From Sulfurivermis fontis (GTDB lineage: Bacteria; Pseudomonadota; Gammaproteobacteria; Thiohalomonadales; Thiohalomonadaceae), in assembly GCF_004001245.1 (NCBI RefSeq), contig NZ_AP018724.1, positions 1,108,501-1,172,500 of the forward strand: a stretch of 64,000 nt of DNA. The letters are read 5' to 3'. This document shows, one piece after another, positions 10,705 through 24,587 of this stretch. Every line of letters begins with the position of its first letter. Positions within the stretch are counted from its first letter, which is position 1. The notes under the pieces are model-generated. The model made no database searches, was not told the DNA's origin, and saw only the letters and a program-made list of their open reading frames with translations. A program made the translations under genes and the position numbers.

Positions 10705-11847
10705 TTGCGGCAACCGGCCCTGCTGGCTCTGGAGGATGGGTCCCTGTTCTGGGGCGAATCGATCGGTAGCGAGGGACAGACCGTCGGCGAGGTGGTATTC
10801 AATACCGCCATGACCGGCTATCAGGAGATCCTTACCGACCCCTCCTATGCCCGCCAGATCGTCACCCTGACCTATCCCCACATCGGCAATGTCGGTACCA
10901 ACGACGAGGACGAGGAGTCCTCCCATGTCTATGCCGCCGGCCTGGTGATCCGCGAACTGGCCGCCATCGCCAGTAACTGGCGCTGCCAGATGCCGCTGGA
11001 CGAGTACCTGCGCAAGCACAAGGTCGTCGCCATCCACGGCATCGACACCCGCCGCCTGACCCGCATCCTGCGCGAGAAGGGCGCCCAGAACGGTTGCATC
11101 GTCGCCGGTACCGACATCGATGCCGAGACAGCGCTGGCCGCCGCTCGCGGCTTCCCCGGCCTCAAGGGCATGGATCTGGCCAAGGAGGTCAGCACCCACA
11201 TGCCGTATGAATGGGCTCAGGGCTGTTGGACCCTGGCCGGTGGCCTGCCGACCCATCCCGAGCCGCTGGAGGAGAAGCTGCCCTACCATGTGGTGGCCTT
11301 CGACTATGGCGTGAAGCGCAACATCCTGCGCATGCTGGTGGACCGCGGCTGCCGCATCACCGTGCTGCCGGCGCAGACCCCGGCGGAAGAGGTGATGAAG
11401 CTGAAGCCGGACGGTGTATTTCTGTCCAATGGCCCCGGCGACCCGGAGCCGTGCGACTACGCCATCCAGGCCATCAGGACCATCGTCGATGCTGGCATCC
11501 CCACCTACGGCATCTGCCTGGGCCATCAGCTGCTCGCCCTGGCCAGCGGCGCCAAGACGGTGAAGATGAAGTTTGGCCACCACGGCGCCAATCACCCGGT
11601 GCAGGACCTGGACAGCCGGCAGGTGATGATCACCAGCCAGAACCACGGCTTTGCCGTGGACGAGGCCACTTTGCCGGCCAACCTGCGCGCCACCCACCGT
11701 TCGCTGTTCGACGGCTCACTGCAGGGTATCCACCGCACCGACAAGCCGGCCTTCGGCTTCCAGGGCCACCCCGAGGCGAGCCCCGGTCCGCACGACGTGG
11801 CACCGCTGTTCGACCACTTTGTGGAACTGATGAAAAGTAACAAGTGA
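10705..11847 (+). CDS. carA: carbamoyl-phosphate synthase small subunit
   Basis: Glutamine amidotransferase subunit supplying ammonia to CarB for arginine and pyrimidine synthesis. The start chosen is the TTG at 10705, with a strong CTGGAGG site six bases before it. It gives 380 aa, close to the 382 of E. coli, and the conserved start [13 protein letters not shown]. An ATG at 10597 is in frame but would run through the leader hairpin. The class I triad is present: Cys271 in YGICLGHQ, and His/Glu in [13 protein letters not shown]. The last codons (Lys-Ser-Asn-Lys-stop) are made from the first units of the carA-carB repeat hairpin. Confidence 0.97.
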   Translation: MRQPALLALEDGSLFWGESIGSEGQTVGEVVFNTAMTGYQEILTDPSYARQIVTLTYPHIGNVGTNDEDEESSHVYAAGLVIRELAAIASNWRCQMPLDEYLRKHKVVAIHGIDTRRLTRILREKGAQNGCIVAGTDIDAETALAAARGFPGLKGMDLAKEVSTHMPYEWAQGCWTLAGGLPTHPEPLEEKLPYHVVAFDYGVKRNILRMLVDRGCRITVLPAQTPAEEVMKLKPDGVFLSNGPGDPEPCDYAIQAIRTIVDAGIPTYGICLGHQLLALASGAKTVKMKFGHHGANHPVQDLDSRQVMITSQNHGFAVDEATLPANLRATHRSLFDGSLQGIHRTDKPAFGFQGHPEASPGPHDVAPLFDHFVELMKSNK

Positions 11848-11905
11848 CAAGTGGCAAGCGACAAGAGCTGACCTCTTGGAACTTGAAACTTGTAACTTGC
11901 AACTT
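11835..11905 (+). repeat. heptamer-ladder hairpin between carA and carB
   Basis: The left arm is a run of 7-nt units (CAAGTGA, CAAGTGG, CAAGCGA, CAAGAGC). The right arm is the in-register complement (TTGGAAC, TTGAAAC, TTGTAAC, TTGCAAC). The fold is CAAGAG/CTCTTG (11862-11867 with 11873-11878, 5-nt loop) at the tip, then 4-5 bp helices at 55-58/82-85, 48-52/88-92, 41-45/95-99 and 35-38/902-905 (last digits), separated by small internal mismatches: about 25 pairs in all. It begins inside carA and ends 11 nt before the carB ATG. No usual ribosome site is visible for carB. Confidence 0.88.
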
Positions 11906-11916
11906 GTGACTTAATC

Positions 11917-15134
<3,218 letters not shown>

Positions 15135-15138
<4 letters not shown>

Positions 15139-15611
15139 GCAAGACCCCGATGACCCAGCGCGGCGCCGAGCGCTTGCGCGAGGAATTGAACGAACTGAAG
15201 AGCGTGGCGCGGCCGCGCGTGATTGCCGCCATTGCCGAGGCCCGCGCCCATGGCGACCTGAAGGAAAATGCCGAGTATCACGCCGCGCGTGAGCAGCAGG
15301 GTTTCATCGAAGGCCGCATCCAGGAGATCGAGAGCAAGCTGTCCAATGCCCAGATCATCGATCCCGCCACACTCAACGCCGGCGGCAAGGTGGTATTCGG
15401 CGCCACCGTGGTGCTGGTGGAGATGGATACCGAGGACGAGGTGACTTACCAGATCGTCGGTGAGGACGAGGCCGACATCAAACAGGGCCGCATCTCCGTC
15501 ACCTCGCCGGTGGCGCGCGCCCTGATCGGCAAGGAAGAGGGAGACATCGCCCAGGTGCAAGCCCCGGGCGGTCTGCGCGAATACGAAATCGTCGAAGTCC
15601 GTTACGAATAG
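15135..15611 (+). CDS. greA: transcription elongation factor GreA
   Basis: Rescues backtracked RNA polymerase by stimulating transcript cleavage. The protein is 158 aa, the usual length. The N-terminal coiled coil (1-75) carries the acidic tip region [20 protein letters not shown], and the C-terminal FKBP-like domain ends [21 protein letters not shown]. The start overlaps the carB stop by 4 nt, which implies translational coupling. Confidence 0.97.
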
Positions 15612-15616
15612 GCGTA

Positions 15617-15645
15617 GACCGGGATAGCGCAGCGTAACCCGGCAC
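15617..15645. repeat. REP-like imperfect palindrome
   Basis: CCGGG (15619-15623) and CCCGG (15638-15642) flank ATAGCGCAGCGTAA. The core AGCGCAGCGTAA resembles a short palindromic repeat I remember as common between genes in proteobacteria. It fills the greA-DUF4149 gap. Confidence 0.5.
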
Positions 15646-15646
15646 G

Positions 15647-16102
15647 GTGCTCGCAATAGTGTTTCTGATCGGCGAACGCCTTCTCCTCACTCTCTGGGTC
15701 GGTGCCCTGTGGGCCATCGGTTATCTGGCGGTGCCCACGCTGTTTGCCCAACTGGACGACCGCATGCTGGCCGGTCTGCTGGCCGGACGCATGTTCACGT
15801 TGGTCAGTTTCCTGGGCCTGTTCTGCGGCGGTGTGCTGCTGCTGGGCGTTGTGTTCCGTGCCGGCCGGCAGGCGCTGCGCAGCACACGTTTCTGGCTGTT
15901 GCTGGTCATGCTGCTGCTGGTGGCGGCAGGGGAGTTCGGCCTGCAGCCGCTGATGGCGCAGCTGAAGGCACAGGGACTGGCGGAGGGCAGTGCGCAGGCC
16001 GTGCAGTTCGCCCGCCTGCACGGTGTGGCTTCGGTGCTCTACCTCGTCAACAGCCTGTGCGGCCTGCTGCTGATCGGCATGGGAAACAATTCACGAGGGT
16101 AG
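15647..16102 (+). CDS. DUF4149 domain-containing membrane protein
   Basis: Protein of 151 aa with four likely membrane helices (about 5-28, 45-68, 81-100 and 125-147) and the DUF4149 start LWVGALWAIGYLAVPTLF. No biochemical role is established for the family, but a member commonly lies between greA and yhbY. The start used is the GTG at 15647; no strong ribosome site is visible, because the gap before it is filled by a palindrome. Its 3' end overlaps the convergent yhbY gene by 12 nt. Confidence 0.85.
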   Translation: MLAIVFLIGERLLLTLWVGALWAIGYLAVPTLFAQLDDRMLAGLLAGRMFTLVSFLGLFCGGVLLLGVVFRAGRQALRSTRFWLLLVMLLLVAAGEFGLQPLMAQLKAQGLAEGSAQAVQFARLHGVASVLYLVNSLCGLLLIGMGNNSRG

Positions 16103-16384
16103 CTGCAGGCGCGGCTTTTCGGCACGGCGGTAGAGCACCGCGATGTGGCCGATGGTCTGCACCAGCTCGCCGCGGCACTTTTCGCACAATTCTTCGGTCA
16201 GGGCCTGGCGCGCGTCGCGGTCCTCGCCGTTCACTCGCACCTTGATCAGCTCATGATGCTCCAGGGTGGAGTCCAATTCCTTCAACAGGGCTTCGCTCAG
16301 CCCGGCATTGCCGACGATGATAACCGGCTTGAGGGCGTGGGCCAGTTTGCGCAGATGGCGCTTTTGCGCTTGGTTCAGAGCCAT
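16091..16384 (-). CDS. yhbY: ribosome-associated RNA-binding protein YhbY (CRM domain)
   Basis: Small protein of 97 aa with one CRM (YhbY) RNA-binding domain. The GNxG-type motif is seen in KPVIIVGNAGLSEALLKEL, and the second half contains HHELIKVRVNGEDRDAR. It associates with pre-50S ribosomal particles in E. coli. It is divergent from rlmE, another large-subunit factor, as in most gammaproteobacteria, and converges with and overlaps the DUF4149 gene. Confidence 0.94.
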   Translation of the reverse strand: MALNQAQKRHLRKLAHALKPVIIVGNAGLSEALLKELDSTLEHHELIKVRVNGEDRDARQALTEELCEKCRGELVQTIGHIAVLYRRAEKPRLQLPS

Positions 16385-16467
16385 GATGGACGGATACTCG
16401 GAGAAACGGGCGCCTAGTGTAGCGCGGAATCCTCCGCCGCAAAAATTGTTATTGGTGGTTCTTTCGT

Positions 16468-17088
16468 ATGAAGCGCAGCAAAAGCAGCACCCGCTGGCTC
16501 AAGGAGCACTTCGACGACATCTACGTAAAGCGGGCCCAGCAGGAGGGCTACCGTTCGCGTGCCGTCTACAAACTGCTCGAACTGAATGAAAAGGAGCGCC
16601 TGCTCAAGCCCGGCATGACGGTGGTCGACCTTGGCGCCGCGCCGGGCAGCTGGTCGCAGCTGGCCGCCGATATCGTCGGCAAACATGGCCGGGTAGTGGC
16701 GCTGGACATCCTGCCCATGGACCCGCTGCCCGGGGTGGAGATCATCGAGGGCGATTTCCGCGAGGAGAGCGTCCTGCACCGACTGCTTGCGGTCATCGGC
16801 GGGCGCCCGGTGGATATTGTATTGTCGGACATGGCCCCCAATATCAGTGGCATGACCTCGGTGGACCTGCCGCGGGCCATGTATCTGGTGGAGCTGGCGC
16901 TGGAGCTGTGTCGTACCGTACTGAAACCGGGTGGCGATTTCGTGGTCAAGGTGTTCCAGGGCCCCGGTTCCGAAGATTTCGTCAAGGCCTTGCGCCAGCA
17001 CTTCGCCAAGGTGGTGATCCGCAAGCCGGCGGCCTCGCGGCCGCGCTCGCGCGAGGTCTACATGGTGGCGAGGAACTATTCCGTGTAG
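16468..17088 (+). CDS. rlmE: 23S rRNA (uridine-2'-O-)-methyltransferase RlmE
   Basis: SAM-dependent methyltransferase (RrmJ/FtsJ) that modifies a uridine in the A loop of 23S rRNA. The protein is 206 aa, the usual length. The SAM-binding motif [13 protein letters not shown] is near residue 50, the catalytic Asp lies in [10 protein letters not shown], and a Lys is in [11 protein letters not shown], matching the K-D-K-E set. It lies 55 nt upstream of ftsH, and the rlmE-ftsH pair is conserved. Confidence 0.96.
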   Translation: MKRSKSSTRWLKEHFDDIYVKRAQQEGYRSRAVYKLLELNEKERLLKPGMTVVDLGAAPGSWSQLAADIVGKHGRVVALDILPMDPLPGVEIIEGDFREESVLHRLLAVIGGRPVDIVLSDMAPNISGMTSVDLPRAMYLVELALELCRTVLKPGGDFVVKVFQGPGSEDFVKALRQHFAKVVIRKPAASRPRSREVYMVARNYSV

Positions 17089-17143
17089 TAACGTACTCTA
17101 ACCGCTGACGGACGCTTCTGTCGCAGCAAGCCGGAGACGCACT

Positions 17144-19057
<1,914 letters not shown>

Positions 19058-19073
19058 CGGCAGTCTGTTCCGC

Positions 19074-19105
19074 AAAATGCCCCGCACTGCGGGGCATTTT
19101 GTTTT
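19074..19105 (+). terminator. rho-independent terminator after ftsH
   Basis: Perfect 12-bp stem AAAATGCCCCGC (19074-19085), loop ACT, complement at 19089-19100 ending TTTT, then GTTTT. It ends the rlmE-ftsH unit before folP. Confidence 0.93.
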
Positions 19106-19166
19106 GGGCTTGCCGTACTGCCCAAGGATGGGCGTGAGCGATGCGACCCACTATAATCGGTTCCCC

Positions 19167-19997
19167 ATGATCCTCGACTGCGCCGGCAAACCCCTCGACC
19201 TGTCCGTTCCCCGCGTGATGGGGATACTGAATGTCACGCCTGACTCCTTCTCCGATGGCGGCCGTTTCATCGCTCCGGCCATGGCGGTGGCGCGGGCGCG
19301 GCAGATGGTGGCGGAGGGGGCGGCGATCATCGACATCGGCGGCGAGTCCACCCGGCCGGGTGCGGCAGCGGTAACGGTGGAGGAAGAGATTGCACGGGTG
19401 GTGCCGGTGATCGAGGCGCTGGCCGCCGAGCTGCCGGTGCCGATCTCGGTGGATACCAGCAAGCCCGAGGTGATGCGTGCCGCGGTGGCGGCCGGTGCCG
19501 GTCTGATCAACGATGTGTATGCCCTGCGCCTGCCGGGGGCGTTGGCGGCAGCGGCGGAGCTGGGGGTGCCGGTGTGTCTGATGCACATGCAAGGCGAACC
19601 GCGCACCATGCAGCAGGCGCCGCAGTATGTGGATGTGGTGGCCGAGGTGCGCGACTTTCTGGCGCAGCGGGTGGCTGACTGCATTGCCGCCGGCATTGCA
19701 CGGGAGCGCATCCTGCTCGATCCGGGTTTCGGCTTCGGCAAGACCTTGGCGCACAACCTGAGTCTGCTCAAGCATCTGCCGCTGTTGCAGGAGTTGGGTT
19801 TGCCGCTGCTGGTGGGCATGTCGCGCAAGAGCATGATCGGCGCGGTGCTGGATGCACCGGTGGGGGAGCGGGTATATGGCAGTGTGGCCGCACATGCGCT
19901 GGCGCTGTGGCTGGGCGCGGCGGTGGTGCGGGTCCACGACGTAAAGGCTACGGTGGATGCGCTGAAGCTGGTGCAGGCCGTGCGGCAGGCCGGGTGA
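19167..19997 (+). CDS. folP: dihydropteroate synthase
   Basis: Joins pABA to the pterin pyrophosphate in folate synthesis, and is the sulfonamide target. The protein is 276 aa from the ATG at 19167. The signatures are MGILNVTPDSFSDGG, IIDIGGESTRPGA and, near the C-terminus, a SRKSMIG loop. The frame is open much further upstream through ftsH and its terminator, but family length fixes the start here. The ribosome site is weak. It is followed closely by glmM, the conserved ftsH-folP-glmM order. Confidence 0.95.
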   Translation: MILDCAGKPLDLSVPRVMGILNVTPDSFSDGGRFIAPAMAVARARQMVAEGAAIIDIGGESTRPGAAAVTVEEEIARVVPVIEALAAELPVPISVDTSKPEVMRAAVAAGAGLINDVYALRLPGALAAAAELGVPVCLMHMQGEPRTMQQAPQYVDVVAEVRDFLAQRVADCIAAGIARERILLDPGFGFGKTLAHNLSLLKHLPLLQELGLPLLVGMSRKSMIGAVLDAPVGERVYGSVAAHALALWLGAAVVRVHDVKATVDALKLVQAVRQAG

Positions 19998-20018
19998 GAA
20001 TTGCAGGGACAACGACAG

Positions 20019-21359
20019 ATGGCACGTAAATATTTCGGCACCGACGGCATCCGCGGCAAGGTGGGCGAGTTCCCCATCACGCCGGAGTTCATGCTCAAGC
20101 TGGGCTGGGCCGCGGGCCGCGTGTTGTCGCAGGGCAACCACGGCGGCAAGGTGATCATCGGCAAGGACACGCGCATCTCCGGCTACATGTTCGAATCGGC
20201 CCTGGAGGCCGGGTTGTCGGCGGCAGGGCTGGACATCCGCCTGCTCGGGCCGATGCCGACCCCGGCCATCGCCTATCTGACGCGCACCCTGCGCGCCACC
20301 GCCGGCATCGTCATCAGCGCCTCGCACAACCCCTACGAGGACAACGGCATCAAGTTTTTCTCCGCCGCCGGCACCAAGCTGCCCGACGAGGTGGAGCTGG
20401 CCATCGAGGCGGCGCTGGACGAACCCATGACCATGGCGCCGTCGGCGCACCTGGGCAAGGCCGAGCGCGTGGTGGACGCCGGCGGCCGCTACATCGAATT
20501 CTGCAAGAGTACCTTCCCCAATACCCTGAGCCTGAGCGGCCTGAAGATCGTGGTGGACTGCGCCAACGGCGCCACCTACTTCGTCGCACCGCGGGTGTTC
20601 CGCGAGCTGGGCGCCGAGGTGATCAAGATCGGTGCCGAGCCGGACGGGCTCAACATCAATGTCGACTGCGGCTCCACCCATCCGGCGCTGTTGCAGCGTG
20701 CGGTGCTGGAACACCAGGCCGACCTCGGCATTGCCTTCGACGGCGACGGCGACCGCGTGATCATGGTCGACCACACCGGCGCCATCGTCGACGGCGACGA
20801 GCTGCTGTTCATCATCGCCATGGAACGCCATCGTCAGGGCGGTTTGGTCGGCGTGGTGGGAACGCTGATGAGCAATCTGGGCATGGAGCACGCGCTGGCC
20901 GCCGCCGGCATCGGCTTCCAGCGCGCCAAGGTGGGCGACCGCTATGTGCTGGAGCAGATGCAGAACCTGGGCTGGCCCCTGGGCGGCGAATCCTCCGGCC
21001 ACATCATCTGCCGCGACTGCACCACCACCGGCGACGGCATCGTCTCCGCCCTCCAGGTCCTCACCGCCGTGGCGCGCAGCGGCAACAGCCTGCACGCCCT
21101 CAAGAGCGGCATGAGCAAGTATCCGCAGAAGATGGTCAACGTGCGCCTGGACCGGCCCTGCGACGTCATGGCCTCCAGTCTGGTACAAGAGGCCGTGCGC
21201 GTGGCGGAGGCCGCCTTCGCCCGCAGCGGCCGCGTCCTCTTGCGCCCGTCCGGCACCGAGCCGGTGGTGCGTGTGATGGCGGAAGGCGAGGATGCGGTGC
21301 TGGTGGAGCGCGTCGTGGCGGACCTTGCCGAGGCGGTGCGGCGCGCCATTGCCAATTGA
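20019..21359 (+). CDS. glmM: phosphoglucosamine mutase
   Basis: Converts glucosamine-6-phosphate to glucosamine-1-phosphate for cell-wall precursor synthesis. The protein is 446 aa from the ATG giving [13 protein letters not shown]. The phosphorylated serine lies in [15 protein letters not shown] (S102). The metal loop DGDGDR and the phosphate-binding [12 protein letters not shown] motif near the C-terminus are intact. It starts 21 nt after folP. Confidence 0.97.
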   Translation: MARKYFGTDGIRGKVGEFPITPEFMLKLGWAAGRVLSQGNHGGKVIIGKDTRISGYMFESALEAGLSAAGLDIRLLGPMPTPAIAYLTRTLRATAGIVISASHNPYEDNGIKFFSAAGTKLPDEVELAIEAALDEPMTMAPSAHLGKAERVVDAGGRYIEFCKSTFPNTLSLSGLKIVVDCANGATYFVAPRVFRELGAEVIKIGAEPDGLNINVDCGSTHPALLQRAVLEHQADLGIAFDGDGDRVIMVDHTGAIVDGDELLFIIAMERHRQGGLVGVVGTLMSNLGMEHALAAAGIGFQRAKVGDRYVLEQMQNLGWPLGGESSGHIICRDCTTTGDGIVSALQVLTAVARSGNSLHALKSGMSKYPQKMVNVRLDRPCDVMASSLVQEAVRVAEAAFARSGRVLLRPSGTEPVVRVMAEGEDAVLVERVVADLAEAVRRAIAN

Positions 21360-21423
21360 TTTATCCGCCGTCAGCGGGTAAGCTTCCGCGCTGTTTTTGC
21401 ACCGATTTGGGGAGGTAGGGCTG

Positions 21424-22176
21424 ATGCGACGACCGCTCGTGGCCGGTAACTGGAAGATGAACGGCTCCAGGGCCAGTATCAAGGCGCTGCTGGACGGCAT
21501 CAAACAGGGGATCGGCGCGGTGACCAGGGCGGAAGTCGTGGTGTGTGCCCCCTATATCTACCTGCCCGACGTCGAGGCGCAGCTTTCCGGCAGCCCCGTT
21601 GCCTGGGGCGCGCAGAATCTCAGCACCGAGGCCTCCGGCGCCTACACCGGCGAGATATCCGCTTCGATGCTGCTGGATTTCCACTGTCGCTACGTCATCG
21701 TCGGCCACTCCGAGCGCCGCTCGCTGTATGGCGAGACCGATGCGGTGGTGGCGAAGAAGTTTGCGGTGGCCCGTGCCGCCGGTCTGGTGCCCATCCTGTG
21801 CGTGGGTGAAACCCTGGCCGAGCGTGAACAGGGCATCACCGAGCAGGTGGTGGCCCGGCAGCTGCAGGCAGTCATCGATCTGGAAGGCGTAGCGGCCCTG
21901 GCTGCCGGCGTCATTGCCTACGAGCCGGTGTGGGCCATCGGTACCGGCAAGACGGCGAGCCCCGAACAGGCGCAGGAGGTACACGCCTTCATACGCCGCC
22001 GTATCGCTGCCAGTGATGCCGCCGTGGCGGAGAAGGTACAGATTCTGTATGGCGGCAGCATGAATGCAGCCAATGCCGCGGCACTGCTGGCCCAGGCCGA
22101 TATCGACGGCGGTCTCATCGGTGGTGCCTCGCTCAAGGCGGAAGACTTTTTGACCATTTGCCGCGCCGCCAATTAA
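21424..22176 (+). CDS. tpiA: triosephosphate isomerase
   Basis: Interconverts glyceraldehyde-3-phosphate and dihydroxyacetone phosphate. The protein is 250 aa from the ATG at 21424, preceded by a strong GGGGAGG site. The catalytic Lys is in AGNWKMNG, the His in VGHSERRSLYGE and the Glu in AYEPVWAIGTGKTA. The phosphate-gripping LYGGSMNAANA loop is also present. The order glmM-tpiA-secG is typical. Confidence 0.97.
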   Translation: MRRPLVAGNWKMNGSRASIKALLDGIKQGIGAVTRAEVVVCAPYIYLPDVEAQLSGSPVAWGAQNLSTEASGAYTGEISASMLLDFHCRYVIVGHSERRSLYGETDAVVAKKFAVARAAGLVPILCVGETLAEREQGITEQVVARQLQAVIDLEGVAALAAGVIAYEPVWAIGTGKTASPEQAQEVHAFIRRRIAASDAAVAEKVQILYGGSMNAANAAALLAQADIDGGLIGGASLKAEDFLTICRAAN

Positions 22177-22193
22177 GGCGCCGGATAGAGAAA

Positions 22194-22529
22194 ATGCAGA
22201 CACTGATCGTAATCGTTCATGTATTGGCGTCGCTGGGCGTGATTGGCCTGGTGCTGCTGCAGCAGGGCAAGGGCGCCGATGCCGGCGCCGCCTTCGGCAG
22301 CGGTGCTTCGGCCACCGTATTCGGCGCGCGCGGTTCGGGCTCTTTCCTGACCCGCGCCACGGCCATTCTGGCCACGGTGTTTTTCCTCACCAGCCTGTCG
22401 CTGGCCTACTTCTCCGGCCGTAGTGCAGCGCCGGCCAGCGTCACCGAGATCGTGGCGCCGGCGGCGCCGACAGCCGAGGCTCCTGCTCCTGCGCAGGACA
22501 AGCCGGATCTCCCGGCGCCCAAGCAGTAA
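22194..22529 (+). CDS. secG: preprotein translocase subunit SecG
   Basis: Small membrane subunit of the SecYEG translocon. The protein is 111 aa from the ATG at 22194. Two membrane helices (about 3-24 and 52-73) flank a cytoplasmic loop with the family motif GKGADAGAAFGSGASATVFG. The C-terminal tail is rich in Ala and Pro, as in many SecG proteins. It lies 17 nt after tpiA and just before tRNA-Leu, the same order as secG-leuU in E. coli. Confidence 0.95.
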   Translation: MQTLIVIVHVLASLGVIGLVLLQQGKGADAGAAFGSGASATVFGARGSGSFLTRATAILATVFFLTSLSLAYFSGRSAAPASVTEIVAPAAPTAEAPAPAQDKPDLPAPKQ

Positions 22530-22544
22530 CATCATTCAGGTTTC

Positions 22545-22629
22545 GCGGACGTGGTGGAATTGGTAGACACGCCATCTTGAGGGGGTGGTGGCGCAAGCCG
22601 TGTGGGTTCGAGTCCCACCGTCCGCACCA
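22545..22629 (+). tRNA. tRNA-Leu (anticodon GAG)
   Basis: An 85-nt cloverleaf with a 7-bp acceptor stem GCGGACG/CGTCCGC, encoded CCA, anticodon stem CCATC/GGTGG, anticodon GAG at 22579-22581, a long variable arm typical of class II tRNAs and the T-loop GGTTCGAGTCC. It should read CUC and CUU codons. The location after secG matches leuU of E. coli. Confidence 0.97.
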
Positions 22630-22634
22630 AATGG

Positions 22635-22664
22635 AAACCGGCGCAGTGATGCGCCGGTTTTTTT
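22635..22664 (+). terminator. rho-independent terminator after tRNA-Leu
   Basis: Perfect 10-bp stem AAACCGGCGC/GCGCCGGTTT around loop AGTGAT, running into seven T residues. It closes the tpiA-secG-tRNA unit. Confidence 0.95.
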
Positions 22665-22936
22665 ATCTCACGAAAGAGTTGGCACGAAATCTGCGAACGC
22701 ATTGCAGCGGTTGCTGTTATGGTCATGCATCTCCTTGCGTTGTGCCTTGATGGCACAAGCACTGGCGCGTCAGTGTCGCACTGCCTGTGCATGCGCGGCA
22801 CGCTGCAGTGTTACCAAACAGCGACATTTCAACGGTGTGGCCGTTACCGCACGGTGCTAGCAATGGTGATGTGCCATAAAAAAATTAATGCCTCTATAAC
22901 TACATGAAACGAAAAGAAAATTGTCAATACTCAAAC

Positions 22937-22966
22937 TTGACACTCGATCCGCCACTGGCCTAGACT
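22937..22966 (+). promoter_or_regulatory. sigma-70-like promoter of the nuo operon
   Basis: TTGACA (22937-22942) and TAGACT (22961-22966) with an 18-nt spacer, preceded by an A/T-rich stretch that could act as an UP element. It leaves a leader of about 85 nt before nuoA. Confidence 0.7.
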
Positions 22967-23007
22967 CCGTGGACTTTAAAAAGAGCAAAACAACATAATT
23001 ATTCTGT

Positions 23008-23038
23008 CGGAATTTGCTGGATGTATAGCAGAATTCCG
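23008..23038 (+). repeat. hairpin in nuoA leader
   Basis: CGGAATTTGCT pairs with AGCAGAATTCCG with one bulged base and an 8-nt loop. It lies about 20 nt before the nuoA ATG, close to the ribosome site, and could affect initiation or stability of the nuo message. Confidence 0.5.
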
Positions 23039-23059
23039 CTTCTGGGAGCGTAGGCGAGC

Positions 23060-23416
23060 ATGCTGGAAAACTACCTGCCGATCCTCGTTTTTGTGATCGT
23101 CGGCATACTGTTCGGTGCCTTCTTCGTCGTCCTCGGTTTCATCCTTGGTCCGCGCAAGCCGGACGCCGAAAAACTCTCCGCCTATGAATGCGGCTTCGAG
23201 GCCTTTGAAGACGCGCGCATGAAGTTCGATGTGCGCTACTACCTCGTTGCTATCCTGTTCATCATCTTCGATCTGGAAATCGCCTTCCTGTTCCCCTGGG
23301 CCGTGGCCCTGCGCGAGATCGGCATGTTCGGTTTCATGGCCATGATGCTGTTCCTCGGCCTGCTCGTCATCGGTTTCATCTACGAGTGGAAGAAAGGGGC
23401 CCTGCAGTGGGAGTAA
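23060..23416 (+). CDS. nuoA: NADH-quinone oxidoreductase subunit A
   Basis: Membrane subunit of respiratory complex I. The protein is 118 aa with three membrane helices (about 7-30, 62-82, 88-110). The conserved loop [20 protein letters not shown] contains the family Cys. It is the first gene of the 14-gene nuo operon, which is laid out in standard order A to N. Confidence 0.97.
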   Translation: MLENYLPILVFVIVGILFGAFFVVLGFILGPRKPDAEKLSAYECGFEAFEDARMKFDVRYYLVAILFIIFDLEIAFLFPWAVALREIGMFGFMAMMLFLGLLVIGFIYEWKKGALQWE

Positions 23417-23467
23417 CCGCGGGCGCAGCCGCCCCGGCCATGAGCAAATTGCATAACGAGGTATCCC

Positions 23468-23944
23468 GTGGGTATTGAAGGCATCCTGGAGAAGGGTTTC
23501 GTCACCACCTCCGCCGACAAACTGATCAACTGGGCGCGCACCGGCTCGATGTGGCCGATGACCTTCGGTTTGGCCTGTTGCGCGGTGGAGATGATGCATG
23601 CCGGCGCCTCGCGTTACGACCTGGACCGCTTCGGCATCATCTTCCGCCCCAGTCCGCGGCAGTCCGACGTGATGATCGTCGCCGGAACCCTGTGCAACAA
23701 GATGGCCGCGCCGCTGCGCAAGGTCTACGACCAGATGCCGGAGCCGCGCTGGGTGATCTCCATGGGTTCCTGCGCCAATGGCGGCGGCTATTACCACTAT
23801 TCCTATTCCGTGGTGCGCGGTTGCGACCGCATCGTGCCGGTCGACATCTACGTGCCCGGTTGCCCGCCGACGGCGGAGGCGCTGCTGTACGGCATTCTGC
23901 AACTGCAGAACAAGATCCGGCGTACCAGCACCATAGCCCGTTAA
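23468..23944 (+). CDS. nuoB: NADH-quinone oxidoreductase subunit B
   Basis: Carries the N2 [4Fe-4S] cluster next to the quinone site of complex I. The protein is 158 aa from a GTG start preceded by ACGAGG. The ligands are the tandem C37-C38 in [10 protein letters not shown], a Cys in [16 protein letters not shown] and a Cys in [11 protein letters not shown]. Confidence 0.97.
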   Translation: MGIEGILEKGFVTTSADKLINWARTGSMWPMTFGLACCAVEMMHAGASRYDLDRFGIIFRPSPRQSDVMIVAGTLCNKMAAPLRKVYDQMPEPRWVISMGSCANGGGYYHYSYSVVRGCDRIVPVDIYVPGCPPTAEALLYGILQLQNKIRRTSTIAR

Positions 23945-23962
23945 CAGCGAGAGTCCTGCGGC

Positions 23963-24586
23963 ATGTCTGATTACTATCAGAATCTTTCAACGCGCGTGCA
24001 GCAACGCCTCCAGGGCCGTATCGGCACCTGTACGGTGGCGCTGGGTGAACTGACCGTCGAAGTGCCCAAGGCAAATCTGCTCGAGGTGTGCCGTGCGCTG
24101 CGTGACGAGGCGGAGTTCGCTTGCGAAGAGCTCATCGATTTGTGCGGGGTGGACTATTCGGAATATGGCAACGGCAACTGGAACGGCCCGCGTTATGCAG
24201 TGGTCTACCATCTGTTGTCGGTAAGCAACAACCACCGCATCCGTCTCAAGGTGTTCACCGACGGCGAAGTGCCGCTGGTGGACTCGGTGGTATCCATCTG
24301 GAGTTCGGCCAACTGGTACGAGCGCGAGGCCTTCGATCTGTTCGGTATCGTGTTCGAAGGCCATCCCGATCTGCGCCGCATCCTCACCGACTACGGTTTC
24401 GTCGGCCACCCCTTCCGCAAGGATTTCCCCATCAGCGGCAACGTGGAGATGCGCTATGACCCGGAGAAGGGGCGTGTGGTGTACCAGCCGGTCAGCATCG
24501 AGCCGCGTAATCTGGTGCCGCGCGTCATCCGTCACGACCATCGCTATGTGACGCCGGAAGTACCGGCAGCGCAGGGAGACAAGTAA
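23963..24586 (+). CDS. nuoC: NADH-quinone oxidoreductase subunit C
   Basis: Peripheral-arm 30-kDa subunit of complex I. The protein is 207 aa, with the signature ERE(A)[18 protein letters not shown] followed by [14 protein letters not shown]. It is a separate gene here, unlike the fused nuoCD of E. coli, and lies one base before the nuoD GTG. Confidence 0.96.
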   Translation: MSDYYQNLSTRVQQRLQGRIGTCTVALGELTVEVPKANLLEVCRALRDEAEFACEELIDLCGVDYSEYGNGNWNGPRYAVVYHLLSVSNNHRIRLKVFTDGEVPLVDSVVSIWSSANWYEREAFDLFGIVFEGHPDLRRILTDYGFVGHPFRKDFPISGNVEMRYDPEKGRVVYQPVSIEPRNLVPRVIRHDHRYVTPEVPAAQGDK

Positions 24587-24587
24587 C

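Larger units (their letters stand above)
22665..23059. other. 395-nt non-coding region upstream of the nuo operon
   Basis: No convincing gene is present; the short open frames have no family features and no ribosome sites. The stretch is less GC-rich than its surroundings in its second half (A/T-rich about 22876-22935). It holds a perfect 7-bp hairpin TTGTGCC/GGCACAA at 22740-22758 and several CACTG/CAGTG repeats (22760-22820). The nuo promoter lies near 22940 and a hairpin is found just before nuoA. Confidence 0.6.

Noticed and set aside
19152-19157. TATAAT as a folP promoter -10 box
   Set aside because: No -35 element lies at a suitable distance and it is only about 10 nt before the folP start.
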